From Bacteroidales bacterium (GTDB lineage: Bacteria; Bacteroidota; Bacteroidia; Bacteroidales; PUMT01), in NCBI GenBank assembly GCA_007119075.1, contig SKQJ01000068.1:1-10767 (forward strand): a stretch of 10,767 nt of DNA, read 5' to 3'. Below, piece after piece: positions 1-6,342 of the stretch (the first letter of the stretch is position 1; each line of letters begins with the position of its first letter). The notes under the pieces were generated by a model. It searched no databases and was not told the DNA's origin. It worked only from the letters and a program-made list of their open reading frames with translations. The position numbers and the translations under genes are program-made.

Positions 1-6
1 CTTGTT

Positions 7-2535
7 TCAGAACAAGGCGTAATCCATTTTGATCATGATGGTATTATGCGGGAAAATCCGGAACATATCGCCAAGCTGCCTGTCCACCGGTCTCCGGTAT
101 GGCGAGCTGCCCCATGGTGCAAGGGGGTTCAATTCATCCCTCTCCCTTCGTCCGTGGCTCCACACAAGGTGCACGGTCGAACCCGGCCGGTATTCCCACC
201 TCATGACCAGGTTTGACTGCAGGTTCTTGTAATTGAATTCCCTCTTTTTGGGAAAAGCCCCGAAATCTGCAAGCTGGTCAGGATTTGTAAGGACGCTGAA
301 GCTGTCGTACATTCCCCTGGCCAGGAAGAACTGGGTGTATAATTGTATGGAAAAGGTGTTGGTGAAAGTGAGCGAGCTCCTCAGGGTCAGATCGACCGAA
401 CGGGTGTCCCTGCGTCCGAACATTGGCAGGTAATAATGGCCTGGCATATATGGTTCAAGGCCTGCAACAATGCCGTTCAGGAGGCCCAGGTCGTCAAACC
501 GCGTATATTCATCCGGTTCCAGCCGGTCAGGAGCAGCCGCTTCATTCCCTATTTGCCAGATGCCGTCAATCTGCCTGAAAGATTCGTTCGACGCCCAGGC
601 AGTAACCGAATTTTCCCATTCTCCTTCAAGTCTCCCGCTGAAGGAGAACCGGGTGCCTATATCCCACAGTCCCTGCAGGCCAAGGCTGTATTCGCTTCCT
701 CCGTCGCCGTATATCCGGTGACCGGCAGCCGGGGTGATTTTCCAGTTTCTCCTTTCGTCTGTATTGTATTCGCCGCTGAGCTCTATATGGTGAGGCCTGG
801 CCCATCTGTCAAGCCCCCTTGTTTCCCAGATGTCGTATCCTCCAAGAAGCTCTGAAAAGCTCGCGGTAAGCCTGATCATCTGAAATTTACGGGTCATCAT
901 TTCCGATCTCAGCCTCATAAAATCTCCCATGTTCCAGAATTCAAGGTAAGAATACCGCTGACGGTGATAAAACTGGATATTTGACCGCTGGAAAGGCCCT
1001 ATTGCCTGGCCTCTCCTGATATTATAGGTAAGGCCGGTCCAGGATTCATAAAAGTTCTGTTCAAAGCTGGTCCATCCGATATCGTTCGGATTATACCGGT
1101 CGGAAAACAAAAGCAAGGTAAGGTGGCCGTCAATTGTCCCCTCTCTTCTTCTGAAAGTCAGTCCGCTCATGAATCCCGACTCCCTGTCGTTTCCGGGGAT
1201 CAGGGACTGCCGGTCCGAAAAGGCGGCTATGCCTTCGAAGCTGTAGGTGTTCCCGAAAAACCGTGTGTCCCAGTCCACGCCCCCTGTCATGCTCTGCATG
1301 CCGATGCCGCCCGAAAGCGGACTGCGGTATGCGGTGAGGATGCCGCCCGCAGAGGAATATTCCCCGAATTGCTGACTGGCACGCAGCACGCCATAGTTAT
1401 GCGAGGGATCCAGGTTTGCACCGGCCGATGCCCCCAGGATCCCGAACGACAGGCCCGAAGCCGATCTGCCGGAAACCTTCGCCGCTCCTATTATAGGCTC
1501 GAAGGCACCTATTCGACGGGTATAGAACAGCCGGCTGATACCAATTCCGAACTGGAAGATATCGGCCCCTTCAATGAAAAACGGTCGTTTTTCCGTATAG
1601 AAAGTTTCAAAAGCCGTAAGGTTCAGCACCGCAGGATCGGCTTCAACCTGACCGAAATCGGGGTTGACGGTGGCATCCAGCATAATGTTGGAGCCCAGTC
1701 CCACTTTAATGTCGCCTCCGATATCAAGCCTGGTGGAGCGTACCCCTGTGCCCGGAACAGAAAGGTTTTCAGCAATATCCAGCCCAGAAAGCAGGTAGGG
1801 CCTGAACTGGATATTCCGGCGGGGCTCGATTTCCCTTATGCCTGTGATTTGGCCGTACCTTGCAACCAGGTTTGAACGCTCTGTTCGCGGTATATACGGC
1901 CATTCGGCAATCTCTCCCAGCCGGGGCATCCTCCTGGTTATATGAAGTCCCCAGGTCTGCGACTCCACGTCGGGGAACCTCAGCATGCTGTATGGGATCC
2001 GGATCTCCGCTATCCAGCCCTCTTCGGTTATATTTACGGCTGAAAACCATATTGCATTCCAGGAGGGATCGAGCCCGACGGGAAGAGCAGGCCCGTGCGA
2101 CCGTATCCCGCTTTGCTGACCGTCCAGCTGGACGCCCGCCGCGTTCACGGCAAAGGTGTATGCCGACCTACGGTTGAAATAGGAATCGACCGAGATCATC
2201 AGCCAGTCTGCCCTGTTGAATTCATCCCTGCGGCCGAGGTTGTTTTCAATTGCCGAAGGGTCGTCATACATAATGGCGCCTATAAAAAGATCGTCCGGGC
2301 CGAAAAGCACCCGCACTTCGGTCCTCCGGGATGATTCCAGCCCTTCCCTGGGCTCCAGCTGGATAAAGTCGCCGATAACCGGGGCATTCTGCCAGGCATC
2401 TTCATCCAGGGTGCCGTCTATGGTTATCGGAGAACGGGTGGATGCTGCGGGAATTGACGGTGCTCCCTGTGAAAAAACCGGGATACAGGTAAAAGGCGCG
2501 AGAAAGCTTAGGAGGATTAAAAATCTGAAAATCAT
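7..2535 (-). CDS. DUF5916 outer-membrane protein with N-terminal CBM9-like domain
   Basis: An 842-residue exported protein. Residues 1-23 form a signal peptide (hydrophobic run ending VFSQ). Residues about 36-220 are a CBM9-like, DOMON-type beta-sandwich, opening ITIDGTLDEDAW and including EGWIAEIRIP at about 172-181. The rest matches the DUF5916 family, with its typical NPDFGQVEAD (about 291-300) and EKRPFF (about 315-320) segments. The many alternating aromatic/polar strands and the last residue, Phe (ending MDYALF), fit an outer-membrane beta-barrel with a BAM recognition signal; that location is inferred. The ligand and activity are unknown, although the CBM9 fold suggests binding of a glycan or another small ligand. 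I chose the ATG at 2535; a TTG two codons upstream would add only two residues. It lies 14 bp after a gene for a second CBM9-like protein, so the two are probably co-transcribed. The length is full for the family and the stop is TGA at 7-9. Confidence 0.88.
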   Translation of the reverse strand: MIFRFLILLSFLAPFTCIPVFSQGAPSIPAASTRSPITIDGTLDEDAWQNAPVIGDFIQLEPREGLESSRRTEVRVLFGPDDLFIGAIMYDDPSAIENNLGRRDEFNRADWLMISVDSYFNRRSAYTFAVNAAGVQLDGQQSGIRSHGPALPVGLDPSWNAIWFSAVNITEEGWIAEIRIPYSMLRFPDVESQTWGLHITRRMPRLGEIAEWPYIPRTERSNLVARYGQITGIREIEPRRNIQFRPYLLSGLDIAENLSVPGTGVRSTRLDIGGDIKVGLGSNIMLDATVNPDFGQVEADPAVLNLTAFETFYTEKRPFFIEGADIFQFGIGISRLFYTRRIGAFEPIIGAAKVSGRSASGLSFGILGASAGANLDPSHNYGVLRASQQFGEYSSAGGILTAYRSPLSGGIGMQSMTGGVDWDTRFFGNTYSFEGIAAFSDRQSLIPGNDRESGFMSGLTFRRREGTIDGHLTLLLFSDRYNPNDIGWTSFEQNFYESWTGLTYNIRRGQAIGPFQRSNIQFYHRQRYSYLEFWNMGDFMRLRSEMMTRKFQMIRLTASFSELLGGYDIWETRGLDRWARPHHIELSGEYNTDERRNWKITPAAGHRIYGDGGSEYSLGLQGLWDIGTRFSFSGRLEGEWENSVTAWASNESFRQIDGIWQIGNEAAAPDRLEPDEYTRFDDLGLLNGIVAGLEPYMPGHYYLPMFGRRDTRSVDLTLRSSLTFTNTFSIQLYTQFFLARGMYDSFSVLTNPDQLADFGAFPKKREFNYKNLQSNLVMRWEYRPGSTVHLVWSHGRRERDELNPLAPWGSSPYRRPVDRQLGDMFRIFPHNTIMIKMDYALF

Positions 2536-2549
2536 TATCAAGGGGCAGT

Positions 2550-3305
2550 TTAATTGAAAATAAAAGTTCCGAAATTATGGGGCTCATGGAAGTTCCTTTC
2601 GGTTTTTTGCCATGAAAATCTGGTGGTGCCCTTGTCATGGTCCAGCCGGTACATATTGGCTTTCCATTTGTCGCCCGATTCAGGGGGGGCGGTTATAAGA
2701 GGCTCCATCAGTTTCCAGGGAATAAAAAATTCAGCTATCCAGCCCTCGGTTTCGCCAAGGCCGTTTGTCAGGATTGATGTTTTTCGACGGGCTTTCCTGT
2801 CCCCTTCATATTTCCAGGGCAACCACCCGAGAAAATTCCCTTCCAGGTTCGGGATGAGCAGGGCTAGTTCAAAATTGAGGGGGGAAAGCTGGTATTCGAA
2901 ATAGAGGGGATATGTCTCATCGGGCATTAAAAAAACCTCAACCACATCTTCTTTCCACAGGTCAAGGTTGTCGGCCTGCATGGTTGCTGTAATTATCCTG
3001 TCTTCACAATGAAAAAGAAAATAAATGCCAGTCTCGGAATACAGAATTTTGACCCGGGTGGAATAATCCACAGTGCCTTCGGTCCTCCTGGGAATATCGA
3101 CCCAGCCGGTCGTGTTCCAGGCGGCGGCACTGCCTTTGCCTGAAATTTCAAAATCGTCCGACCTTGTTATTTCTATAATGGCATCCTGATCATTTTGTTG
3201 TGAATACATTACCGGCACTGGAAAAAAGGTTAAAGCAGCGGCCAGCAGAAGAACCGTAAAATAATCTGCCATGATTCGGGAAACGGTAAGATTTAATCTT
3301 TTCAT
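2550..3305 (-). CDS. exported CBM9-like (DOMON-type) domain protein
   Basis: A 251-residue protein made of a signal peptide and one CBM9-like domain. The start chosen is the ATG at 3305, giving MKRLNLTVSRIMADYF followed by a long hydrophobic run and likely cleavage near MYS/QQ at residue 35; a TTG 13 codons upstream and an ATG at 3272 are alternatives. The domain contains KILYSETGIYFLFHCED, DVVEVFLMPD and EGWIAEFFIPW, the last paralleling EGWIAEIRIP in the DUF5916 protein encoded just downstream. In this fold such segments form the beta-sandwich and its binding face. No catalytic motif is visible, so a periplasmic or surface ligand-binding role is inferred, perhaps as partner of the DUF5916 protein. 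The short 14-bp gap to that gene supports an operon. I see no convincing promoter box in the 90 bases upstream. Confidence 0.8.
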   Translation of the reverse strand: MKRLNLTVSRIMADYFTVLLLAAALTFFPVPVMYSQQNDQDAIIEITRSDDFEISGKGSAAAWNTTGWVDIPRRTEGTVDYSTRVKILYSETGIYFLFHCEDRIITATMQADNLDLWKEDVVEVFLMPDETYPLYFEYQLSPLNFELALLIPNLEGNFLGWLPWKYEGDRKARRKTSILTNGLGETEGWIAEFFIPWKLMEPLITAPPESGDKWKANMYRLDHDKGTTRFSWQKTERNFHEPHNFGTFIFN

Positions 3306-3396
3306 GAAAGGGTGTATTTTCTTTGCTGGGATGCAAAAACGCAATTAGGGTTCAGCCGGAAGAATTTATAAGATTTCCATATCGGGACTAATAATC

Positions 3397-3427
3397 AAAG
3401 CCGGTATCATAAGCTACCGGCTTTTTT
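3397..3427. terminator. intrinsic terminator hairpin between reductase and CBM9 genes
   Basis: A perfect 10-bp stem, AAAGCCGGTA (3397-3406) with TACCGGCTTT (3415-3424), closes an 8-base loop. Both neighbouring genes are on the minus strand, so the expected job is to end the reductase transcript about 65 bases after its stop. On that strand the tail is TTTGATTATT, only moderately U-rich; on the plus strand it is a clean run of six T (3422-3427). It may therefore work in both directions. It suggests the CBM9/DUF5916 pair is transcribed separately from the reductase. I see nothing else in 3428-3489. Confidence 0.75.
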
Positions 3428-3489
3428 ACTTAGTTTGTTTTAAGCCTTTATGGCCTGCTGCGGGATCATGTTTTCATTCCACAAACGGG

Positions 3490-4971
3490 TCAGGCGTTCA
3501 ATGTCCGGCTTTCGGCCCGTCTCCCGGCATGATCGACCGCAACGACCCTGAACTCTTTCCCGCCGGCCAGTTCACAGGTGAACGGCTCCAATGTTCCCTG
3601 GGGCCTGTGCGGAATGGTTTCTGCCAGCTGCCCGTCCCTTAATACCTGGTAGTGTGAGATCGGCTCGTCGCCGGCATAGCTGGTATCCCAGGATATTTTT
3701 ATATTGTCGGCTTTCTCCAGCCTGGCGTTTCTTGGCGGCGTGAGTCCGCGGTCTTCCATCTGGAAATAATTTGTTTCGCCGTTTCTTGCCCTGACTCCGA
3801 TCTTCTCATATTCCCGCCGCTGGCGTTCGTCAAGTTCGTCTTCCCTTACCTGTGCCGCATAGTAGTTTTGTACAAGCTGGCATCTGAGTGGGTCGTCATT
3901 GACTTCGCCTATTCCCACGATAAGCGTATGGACCCCTTTTGTGGTAAGAGCATATTCAATCAGCGGCTTGCTGGGAACAGAATCGGTCCCTATGATCCTG
4001 ACAACGTCATCGGGCACCCTCGACCATCCCGGTTCCTTGGTGTACATGGCTCCGTCTGCAAATACCTTCATCCCGATCACGCCTATATCCCTTGCCTCGG
4101 CAACAGGGATCACATTGTGCTGCATATTCAGGTACCGCCGGTCGTTAACGTTTATCGATACCAGCATCCCGTCAAGCAGGTCCCATTTATCCCGCTGTAT
4201 CATGTCTATCATGGCGGGGGCGTTGTGGTGGCCGGAGAATCCGAGGTGTTTTACCAGTTTCTCGTTTTTGGGATTGAGGCCGGTGACATTGGTGCCGTCG
4301 CGGAAGTCCCTCAGGGCAACGAGTGCTCCGAAATTCCCGTCTTTGTCCATGGGAGTCTCAAGCCCCCTGTATACAACATCCACCTCTTCAAAAGTTGTGA
4401 GGTTGTGGATCATTATCATGTCCACATAGGCCCCTTCGGGATAAGTGCCATCGTCGTTACCGAACATTTGCGACAGGGCACGCTTCAGGTCGCCCACGGC
4501 TCCTTCGGCGGGATCGCCCTGTGTGCTGTTCCTGACGCCGGGCATATCGGGAAAACCTCCCCTGGCCCAGCGAACCATGGTCTTTGTGGTAAGGAAGACC
4601 GATTCCCTCAGCTCCCTGTTATAGCCCTCCTGCCCGGGCACAAGGTTCAGTCTCCGGAAGGCCTTGCCGAAATTCATCTGGCTTGGACCGTAAACATTGG
4701 AGGTGTCATAATAATTGATACCGAGGTCAAAAGCCTTCAGTATGATATCAACAGGCTCTACATCGGCAGGGGTCCACTGAATGGAACCCTGTCCGCCCAG
4801 AGCCATGGTAGTTACATCGAAGTTGATCCTGCCGAAACGGCGTTTCATTGGTGCCGGAATTGATTCCCTGCTGCAGGCTAACGAGGGCATGATTGTTACG
4901 CCTGCTGCTGCGGCTGCAGAAAGACGCATAAATTCCCTCCGGGAAAGTCTGGATGCTGTTTTTGCGATCAT
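3490..4971 (-). CDS. Tat-exported aldo/keto reductase with C-terminal fibronectin type III domain
   Basis: A 493-residue protein. The N-terminus has a twin-arginine signal, SRREFMR (10-16), followed by an Ala-rich hydrophobic stretch and PSLAC at 29-33; the Cys suggests a lipoprotein, but the -3 position (Ser) is not a good lipobox. Residues about 44-400 are an aldo/keto reductase barrel with the full catalytic tetrad visible: Asp89 and Tyr94 (YDTSNVYG), Lys130 (LTTK) and His189 (MIMIHN). The family reduces or oxidises carbonyl/alcohol groups with NAD(P)H. Residues about 407-493 read as a fibronectin type III domain (ARLEKADNIKISWDTS, then HYQVLRDG and FRVVAVDHAG). Tat export fits an enzyme that folds with its cofactor in the cytoplasm. 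The substrate is unknown. The start is ATG at 4971; a TTG two codons earlier is less likely. It is divergent from pheA and followed by a terminator hairpin. Confidence 0.87.
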   Translation of the reverse strand: MIAKTASRLSRREFMRLSAAAAAGVTIMPSLACSRESIPAPMKRRFGRINFDVTTMALGGQGSIQWTPADVEPVDIILKAFDLGINYYDTSNVYGPSQMNFGKAFRRLNLVPGQEGYNRELRESVFLTTKTMVRWARGGFPDMPGVRNSTQGDPAEGAVGDLKRALSQMFGNDDGTYPEGAYVDMIMIHNLTTFEEVDVVYRGLETPMDKDGNFGALVALRDFRDGTNVTGLNPKNEKLVKHLGFSGHHNAPAMIDMIQRDKWDLLDGMLVSINVNDRRYLNMQHNVIPVAEARDIGVIGMKVFADGAMYTKEPGWSRVPDDVVRIIGTDSVPSKPLIEYALTTKGVHTLIVGIGEVNDDPLRCQLVQNYYAAQVREDELDERQRREYEKIGVRARNGETNYFQMEDRGLTPPRNARLEKADNIKISWDTSYAGDEPISHYQVLRDGQLAETIPHRPQGTLEPFTCELAGGKEFRVVAVDHAGRRAESRTLNA

Positions 4972-5020
4972 AAGCAAGATTTATTGGATTAGAAAAGAGT
5001 TGCCGGATAGCGCTGGCATA

Positions 5021-5028
5021 CAAATGTA
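5021..5028 (-). promoter_or_regulatory. putative -7 promoter box for the aldo/keto reductase gene
   Basis: Read on the minus strand this is TACATTTG, an exact match to the Bacteroidota -7 consensus TAnnTTTG. It would start transcription near 5014, giving a 5' leader of about 43 bases before the ATG at 4971. No clear TTTG-type -33 element is found at the usual distance; a GGCAA half-site (5048-5052) lies there instead. The identical octamer is used upstream of the ilv leader, which makes the match more believable. Confidence 0.45.
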
Positions 5029-5087
5029 CGAAAATATCATAAAATTATTGCCCTTTCCAGACGGAATGCCTCGCCGGGAAATCATTC

Positions 5088-5109
5088 AATATTGCCATAT
5101 GGCAATATT
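5088..5109. promoter_or_regulatory. perfect 22-bp palindrome, likely operator in the divergent pheA control region
   Basis: Each half reads AATATTGCCAT from its outer end, with no central spacer and no mismatch over 22 bp. Its centre lies about 40 bp upstream of the predicted pheA start, so it covers the -33 region, while it sits about 85 bp upstream of the divergent reductase start. That placement fits a dimeric transcription factor acting mainly on pheA. It is not followed by a T-run, so it is not a terminator. The cognate regulator cannot be named from this window. Confidence 0.55.
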
Positions 5110-5123
5110 ATTCTAATTTTCCA

Positions 5124-5131
5124 TATATTTG
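5124..5131 (+). promoter_or_regulatory. putative -7 promoter box for pheA
   Basis: TATATTTG matches the Bacteroidota -7 consensus TAnnTTTG exactly. It predicts a start near 5137-5138 and a leader of about 104 bases before the pheA ATG. The expected -33 region is occupied by the right half of the 22-bp palindrome, with no good TTTG element there. The box is bracketed by TTGCC/GGCAA half-sites on both sides. Confidence 0.55.
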
Positions 5132-5145
5132 CAATGATATGGCAA
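5129..5145. promoter_or_regulatory. degenerate second copy of the palindrome half-sites over the pheA start
   Basis: TTGC (5129-5132) and GCAA (5142-5145) are inverted around a 9-base spacer. The right half, ATATGGCAA (5137-5145), repeats the same nine bases found at 5097-5105 inside the perfect palindrome. It overlaps the end of the -7 box and the predicted start, where a bound protein would block initiation. The spacing differs from that in the main palindrome (9 instead of 6 bases), so it may be only a half-site. Confidence 0.3.
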
Positions 5146-5153
5146 CAGGAAAG

Positions 5154-5225
5154 ATCCGGGAGAACGGGACGGCAGCTATGCTCTAATCCATTACTAATTT
5201 GGTCCCGGATGTTCCGGGACTTTTT
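5154..5225 (+). promoter_or_regulatory. pheA leader attenuator: competing antiterminator and terminator arms
   Basis: ATCCGGGA (5154-5161) is exactly complementary to TCCCGGAT (5203-5210). That 8-bp pairing would occupy nearly the whole 5' arm of the terminator stem at 5202-5209, so the two structures exclude each other. CGGGAC (5165-5170) offers an alternative 6-bp pairing with GTCCCG (5202-5207). This is the layout of a transcription attenuator controlling pheA. A 15-codon open frame (5139-5186, starting MATGKIRENG) spans the antiterminator arm but contains no Phe codon, so classical Phe-codon stalling is not supported; the effector is unknown. Confidence 0.55.
5202..5225 (+). terminator. 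intrinsic terminator in the pheA leader
   Basis: The hairpin is GTCCCGGA-TGT-TCCGGGAC (5202-5220), an 8-bp perfect, GC-rich stem followed directly by five T (5221-5225), then CTT. It points towards pheA and ends 15 bases before its ATG. No gene on the plus strand lies upstream, so its likely purpose is premature termination of the pheA transcript rather than the end of another gene. On the minus strand there is no T-tract. Confidence 0.72.
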
Positions 5226-5240
5226 CTTGAACTGCACACT

Positions 5241-6104
5241 ATGGAAAAACAAGCAAATAACAATAACCGGCAGAGGATTGCCATCCAGGGCGGTCCCGGG
5301 GCATTTCATGAAATCGCCGCCAGGCAATATTTCAATGATACGGAACCGGAGATAATTCCGTGCGACACCTTTATTGATCTGTTCGAATCGGTAAGATCGG
5401 GAAGTGCCGACTCGGCGGTTGTTGCCATTGAGAATTCGGTTGCCGGATCGCTTATTCCCAACTATGCCCTGCTGCGAAGGTCCGAGCTGAAAGTCACCGG
5501 AGAGGTTTATCTGCGAATAGTCCAGAACCTGATAGCCCTTCCCGGACAAAAGATCGATGACATCAGGGAAATACATTCCCATCCCATGGCCATCATGCAG
5601 TGCGAAGATTTTCTGCTCCCCTTGCGCAACCGGGGCGTCAAGGTAATTGAATCGATTGATACTGCCCTGAGCGCTAAATGGATAAGGGATAACAGCCTCG
5701 CCGGCGTTGCAGCCCTGGCCAGCGATCTTGCGGCACAGATGTACGGGCTTGAGATACTTGCCGAAAGTGTTGAGAGCAATAAACGCAATTTTACGAGGTT
5801 CCTCATCATCGAGCCTGAAACTGAAAAAGGAAACGACCTTGAGGAAAACAACAAGGCATCCATCTGTTTTTCCCTTGCCCACCAGGTGGGAAGCCTCTCG
5901 CAGGTCCTTTCGGTCCTTGCGTATTACAAGATAAACCTCACAAAGATCCAGTCCCTGCCGGTAATCGGAAAGGAATGGGAATACCTCTTCTATCTCGATA
6001 TCCTGTATGATGACGCTTCAATGTACAGAAAAGGCCTCTCGGCCATCGAGCCGCTAATAGACCAGCTGCAGATCCTCGGGGAATATAGAAGCGGGCGCTG
6101 GTAA
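5241..6104 (+). CDS. pheA: prephenate dehydratase with C-terminal ACT domain
   Basis: A 287-residue monofunctional enzyme. It converts prephenate to phenylpyruvate, the committed step to phenylalanine, in the cytoplasm. The dehydratase domain (about 12-192) shows GGPGAFHE (17-24), AIENSVAGS (62-70), SHPMAIMQC (113-121) and the TRF motif (185-187), whose Thr is essential in the family. An ACT domain (about 206-280) has GSLS at 217-220 and IQSLP at 236-240, which correspond to the phenylalanine-binding GALV and ESRP motifs and predict feedback inhibition. No chorismate mutase domain is present, unlike E. coli PheA. I chose the ATG at 5241; a TTG at 5199 would place the terminator hairpin inside the gene. 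The gene stands alone on its transcript, behind its own promoter and attenuator, divergent from the reductase and ahead of the ilv operon. Confidence 0.95.
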   Translation: MEKQANNNNRQRIAIQGGPGAFHEIAARQYFNDTEPEIIPCDTFIDLFESVRSGSADSAVVAIENSVAGSLIPNYALLRRSELKVTGEVYLRIVQNLIALPGQKIDDIREIHSHPMAIMQCEDFLLPLRNRGVKVIESIDTALSAKWIRDNSLAGVAALASDLAAQMYGLEILAESVESNKRNFTRFLIIEPETEKGNDLEENNKASICFSLAHQVGSLSQVLSVLAYYKINLTKIQSLPVIGKEWEYLFYLDILYDDASMYRKGLSAIEPLIDQLQILGEYRSGRW

Positions 6105-6137
6105 TCAATGTTTTATGCACATTCATTAAAAAAAACA

Positions 6138-6160
6138 TGAAAAAAATCATAATTTTTTCA
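6138..6160 (+). terminator. weak AT-only hairpin after pheA
   Basis: TGAAAAAA (6138-6145) pairs with TTTTTTCA (6153-6160) around a 7-base loop. The stem has a single G-C pair and no separate T-run, so it is a poor intrinsic terminator. No better one follows pheA, and some read-through into the ilv leader is possible. The whole stretch 6110-6185 is very AT-rich, as expected just upstream of a promoter. Confidence 0.2.
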
Positions 6161-6180
6161 CTGTTTTGATATGTTTTTTA

Positions 6181-6188
6181 TACATTTG
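6181..6188 (+). promoter_or_regulatory. putative -7 promoter box for the ilv operon
   Basis: TACATTTG is an exact match to TAnnTTTG and is identical to the box proposed for the reductase gene. Transcription would begin near 6194, about 20 bases before the leader-peptide ATG. A TTTTG (6164-6168) lies upstream, but its 12-base spacing is shorter than the usual 19-21, so the -33 element is uncertain. Confidence 0.5.
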
Positions 6189-6212
6189 TGCAGAATTTAT
6201 GTTTTACAACAT

Positions 6213-6290
6213 ATGAGAAATCTCCTAACAACCATTCTATTTATTATTCTCCCGGGGCATCCGGGCAGAAGTGAGAATGTTGTTCAATAA
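6213..6290 (+). CDS. branched-chain amino acid leader peptide of the ilv operon (ilvL-like)
   Basis: A 25-codon open frame, ATG at 6213 to TAA at 6288, too short for usual gene finding. Residues 4-13 are LLTTILFIIL, so seven of ten codons specify Leu or Ile, and Val-Val follows at 23-24 just before the stop. In total 9 of 25 residues are the three end products of the operon. It sits between a promoter box and an intrinsic terminator and 106 bases upstream of ilvD. This is the arrangement of leader peptides that sense charged tRNA in ribosome-mediated attenuation, known from enterobacterial ilv and leu operons. The peptide itself probably has no function after synthesis. Confidence 0.75.
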   Translation: MRNLLTTILFIILPGHPGRSENVVQ

Positions 6291-6324
6291 CCGATAGAAC
6301 GAAAACAAAAAACCCCCTCACTTC
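6246..6324 (+). promoter_or_regulatory. ilv attenuator: pause hairpin (1:2) and antiterminator (2:3)
   Basis: Region 1:2 is formed by ATTCTC (6246-6251) with GAGAAT (6273-6278), with an inner CCGG/CCGG pairing (6252-6255 with 6261-6264). Region 2:3 is formed by GAAGTGAG (6268-6275) with CTCACTTC (6317-6324), a perfect 8-bp match that takes over the upper 5' arm of the terminator. The Ile and Leu codons at 6243-6251 lie on the 5' strand of hairpin 1:2. A ribosome stalled there for lack of charged tRNA would free region 2 to form the antiterminator; one that reaches the stop at 6288 would cover region 2 and let the terminator form. Confidence 0.65.
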
Positions 6325-6342
6325 GATGTGTGGGGGTTTTTT
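6307..6342 (+). terminator. intrinsic terminator of the ilv leader attenuator
   Basis: AAAAAACCCCC (6307-6317) pairs with GGGGGTTTTTT (6332-6342) in an 11-bp stem, topped after a T/T mismatch by CAC/GTG (6319-6321 with 6328-6330) and a 6-base loop. The six T at 6337-6342 form both the foot of the stem and the U-tract. It ends 17 bases after the leader-peptide region's spacer and 54 bases before the chosen ilvD start, inside the leader of an operon, so it acts as an attenuator rather than as the end of a transcript. Confidence 0.8.

Noticed and set aside
1123..1875. A 250-codon plus-strand frame inside the DUF5916 gene.
   Set aside because: It is a shadow of the real gene, with no signature and no promoter or start context.
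3868..4863. A 331-codon open frame on the plus strand opposite the aldo/keto reductase gene.
   Set aside because: Its product shows no recognisable domain and it lies wholly inside a strongly supported gene; long antisense frames are common opposite GC-rich codons.
5092..5355. An 87-codon plus-strand frame overlapping the pheA leader and start, with Phe codons at 5212-5226.
   Set aside because: The Phe codons lie inside the terminator stem and its U-tract, where they cannot serve as upstream control codons, and the frame runs on into pheA out of phase.
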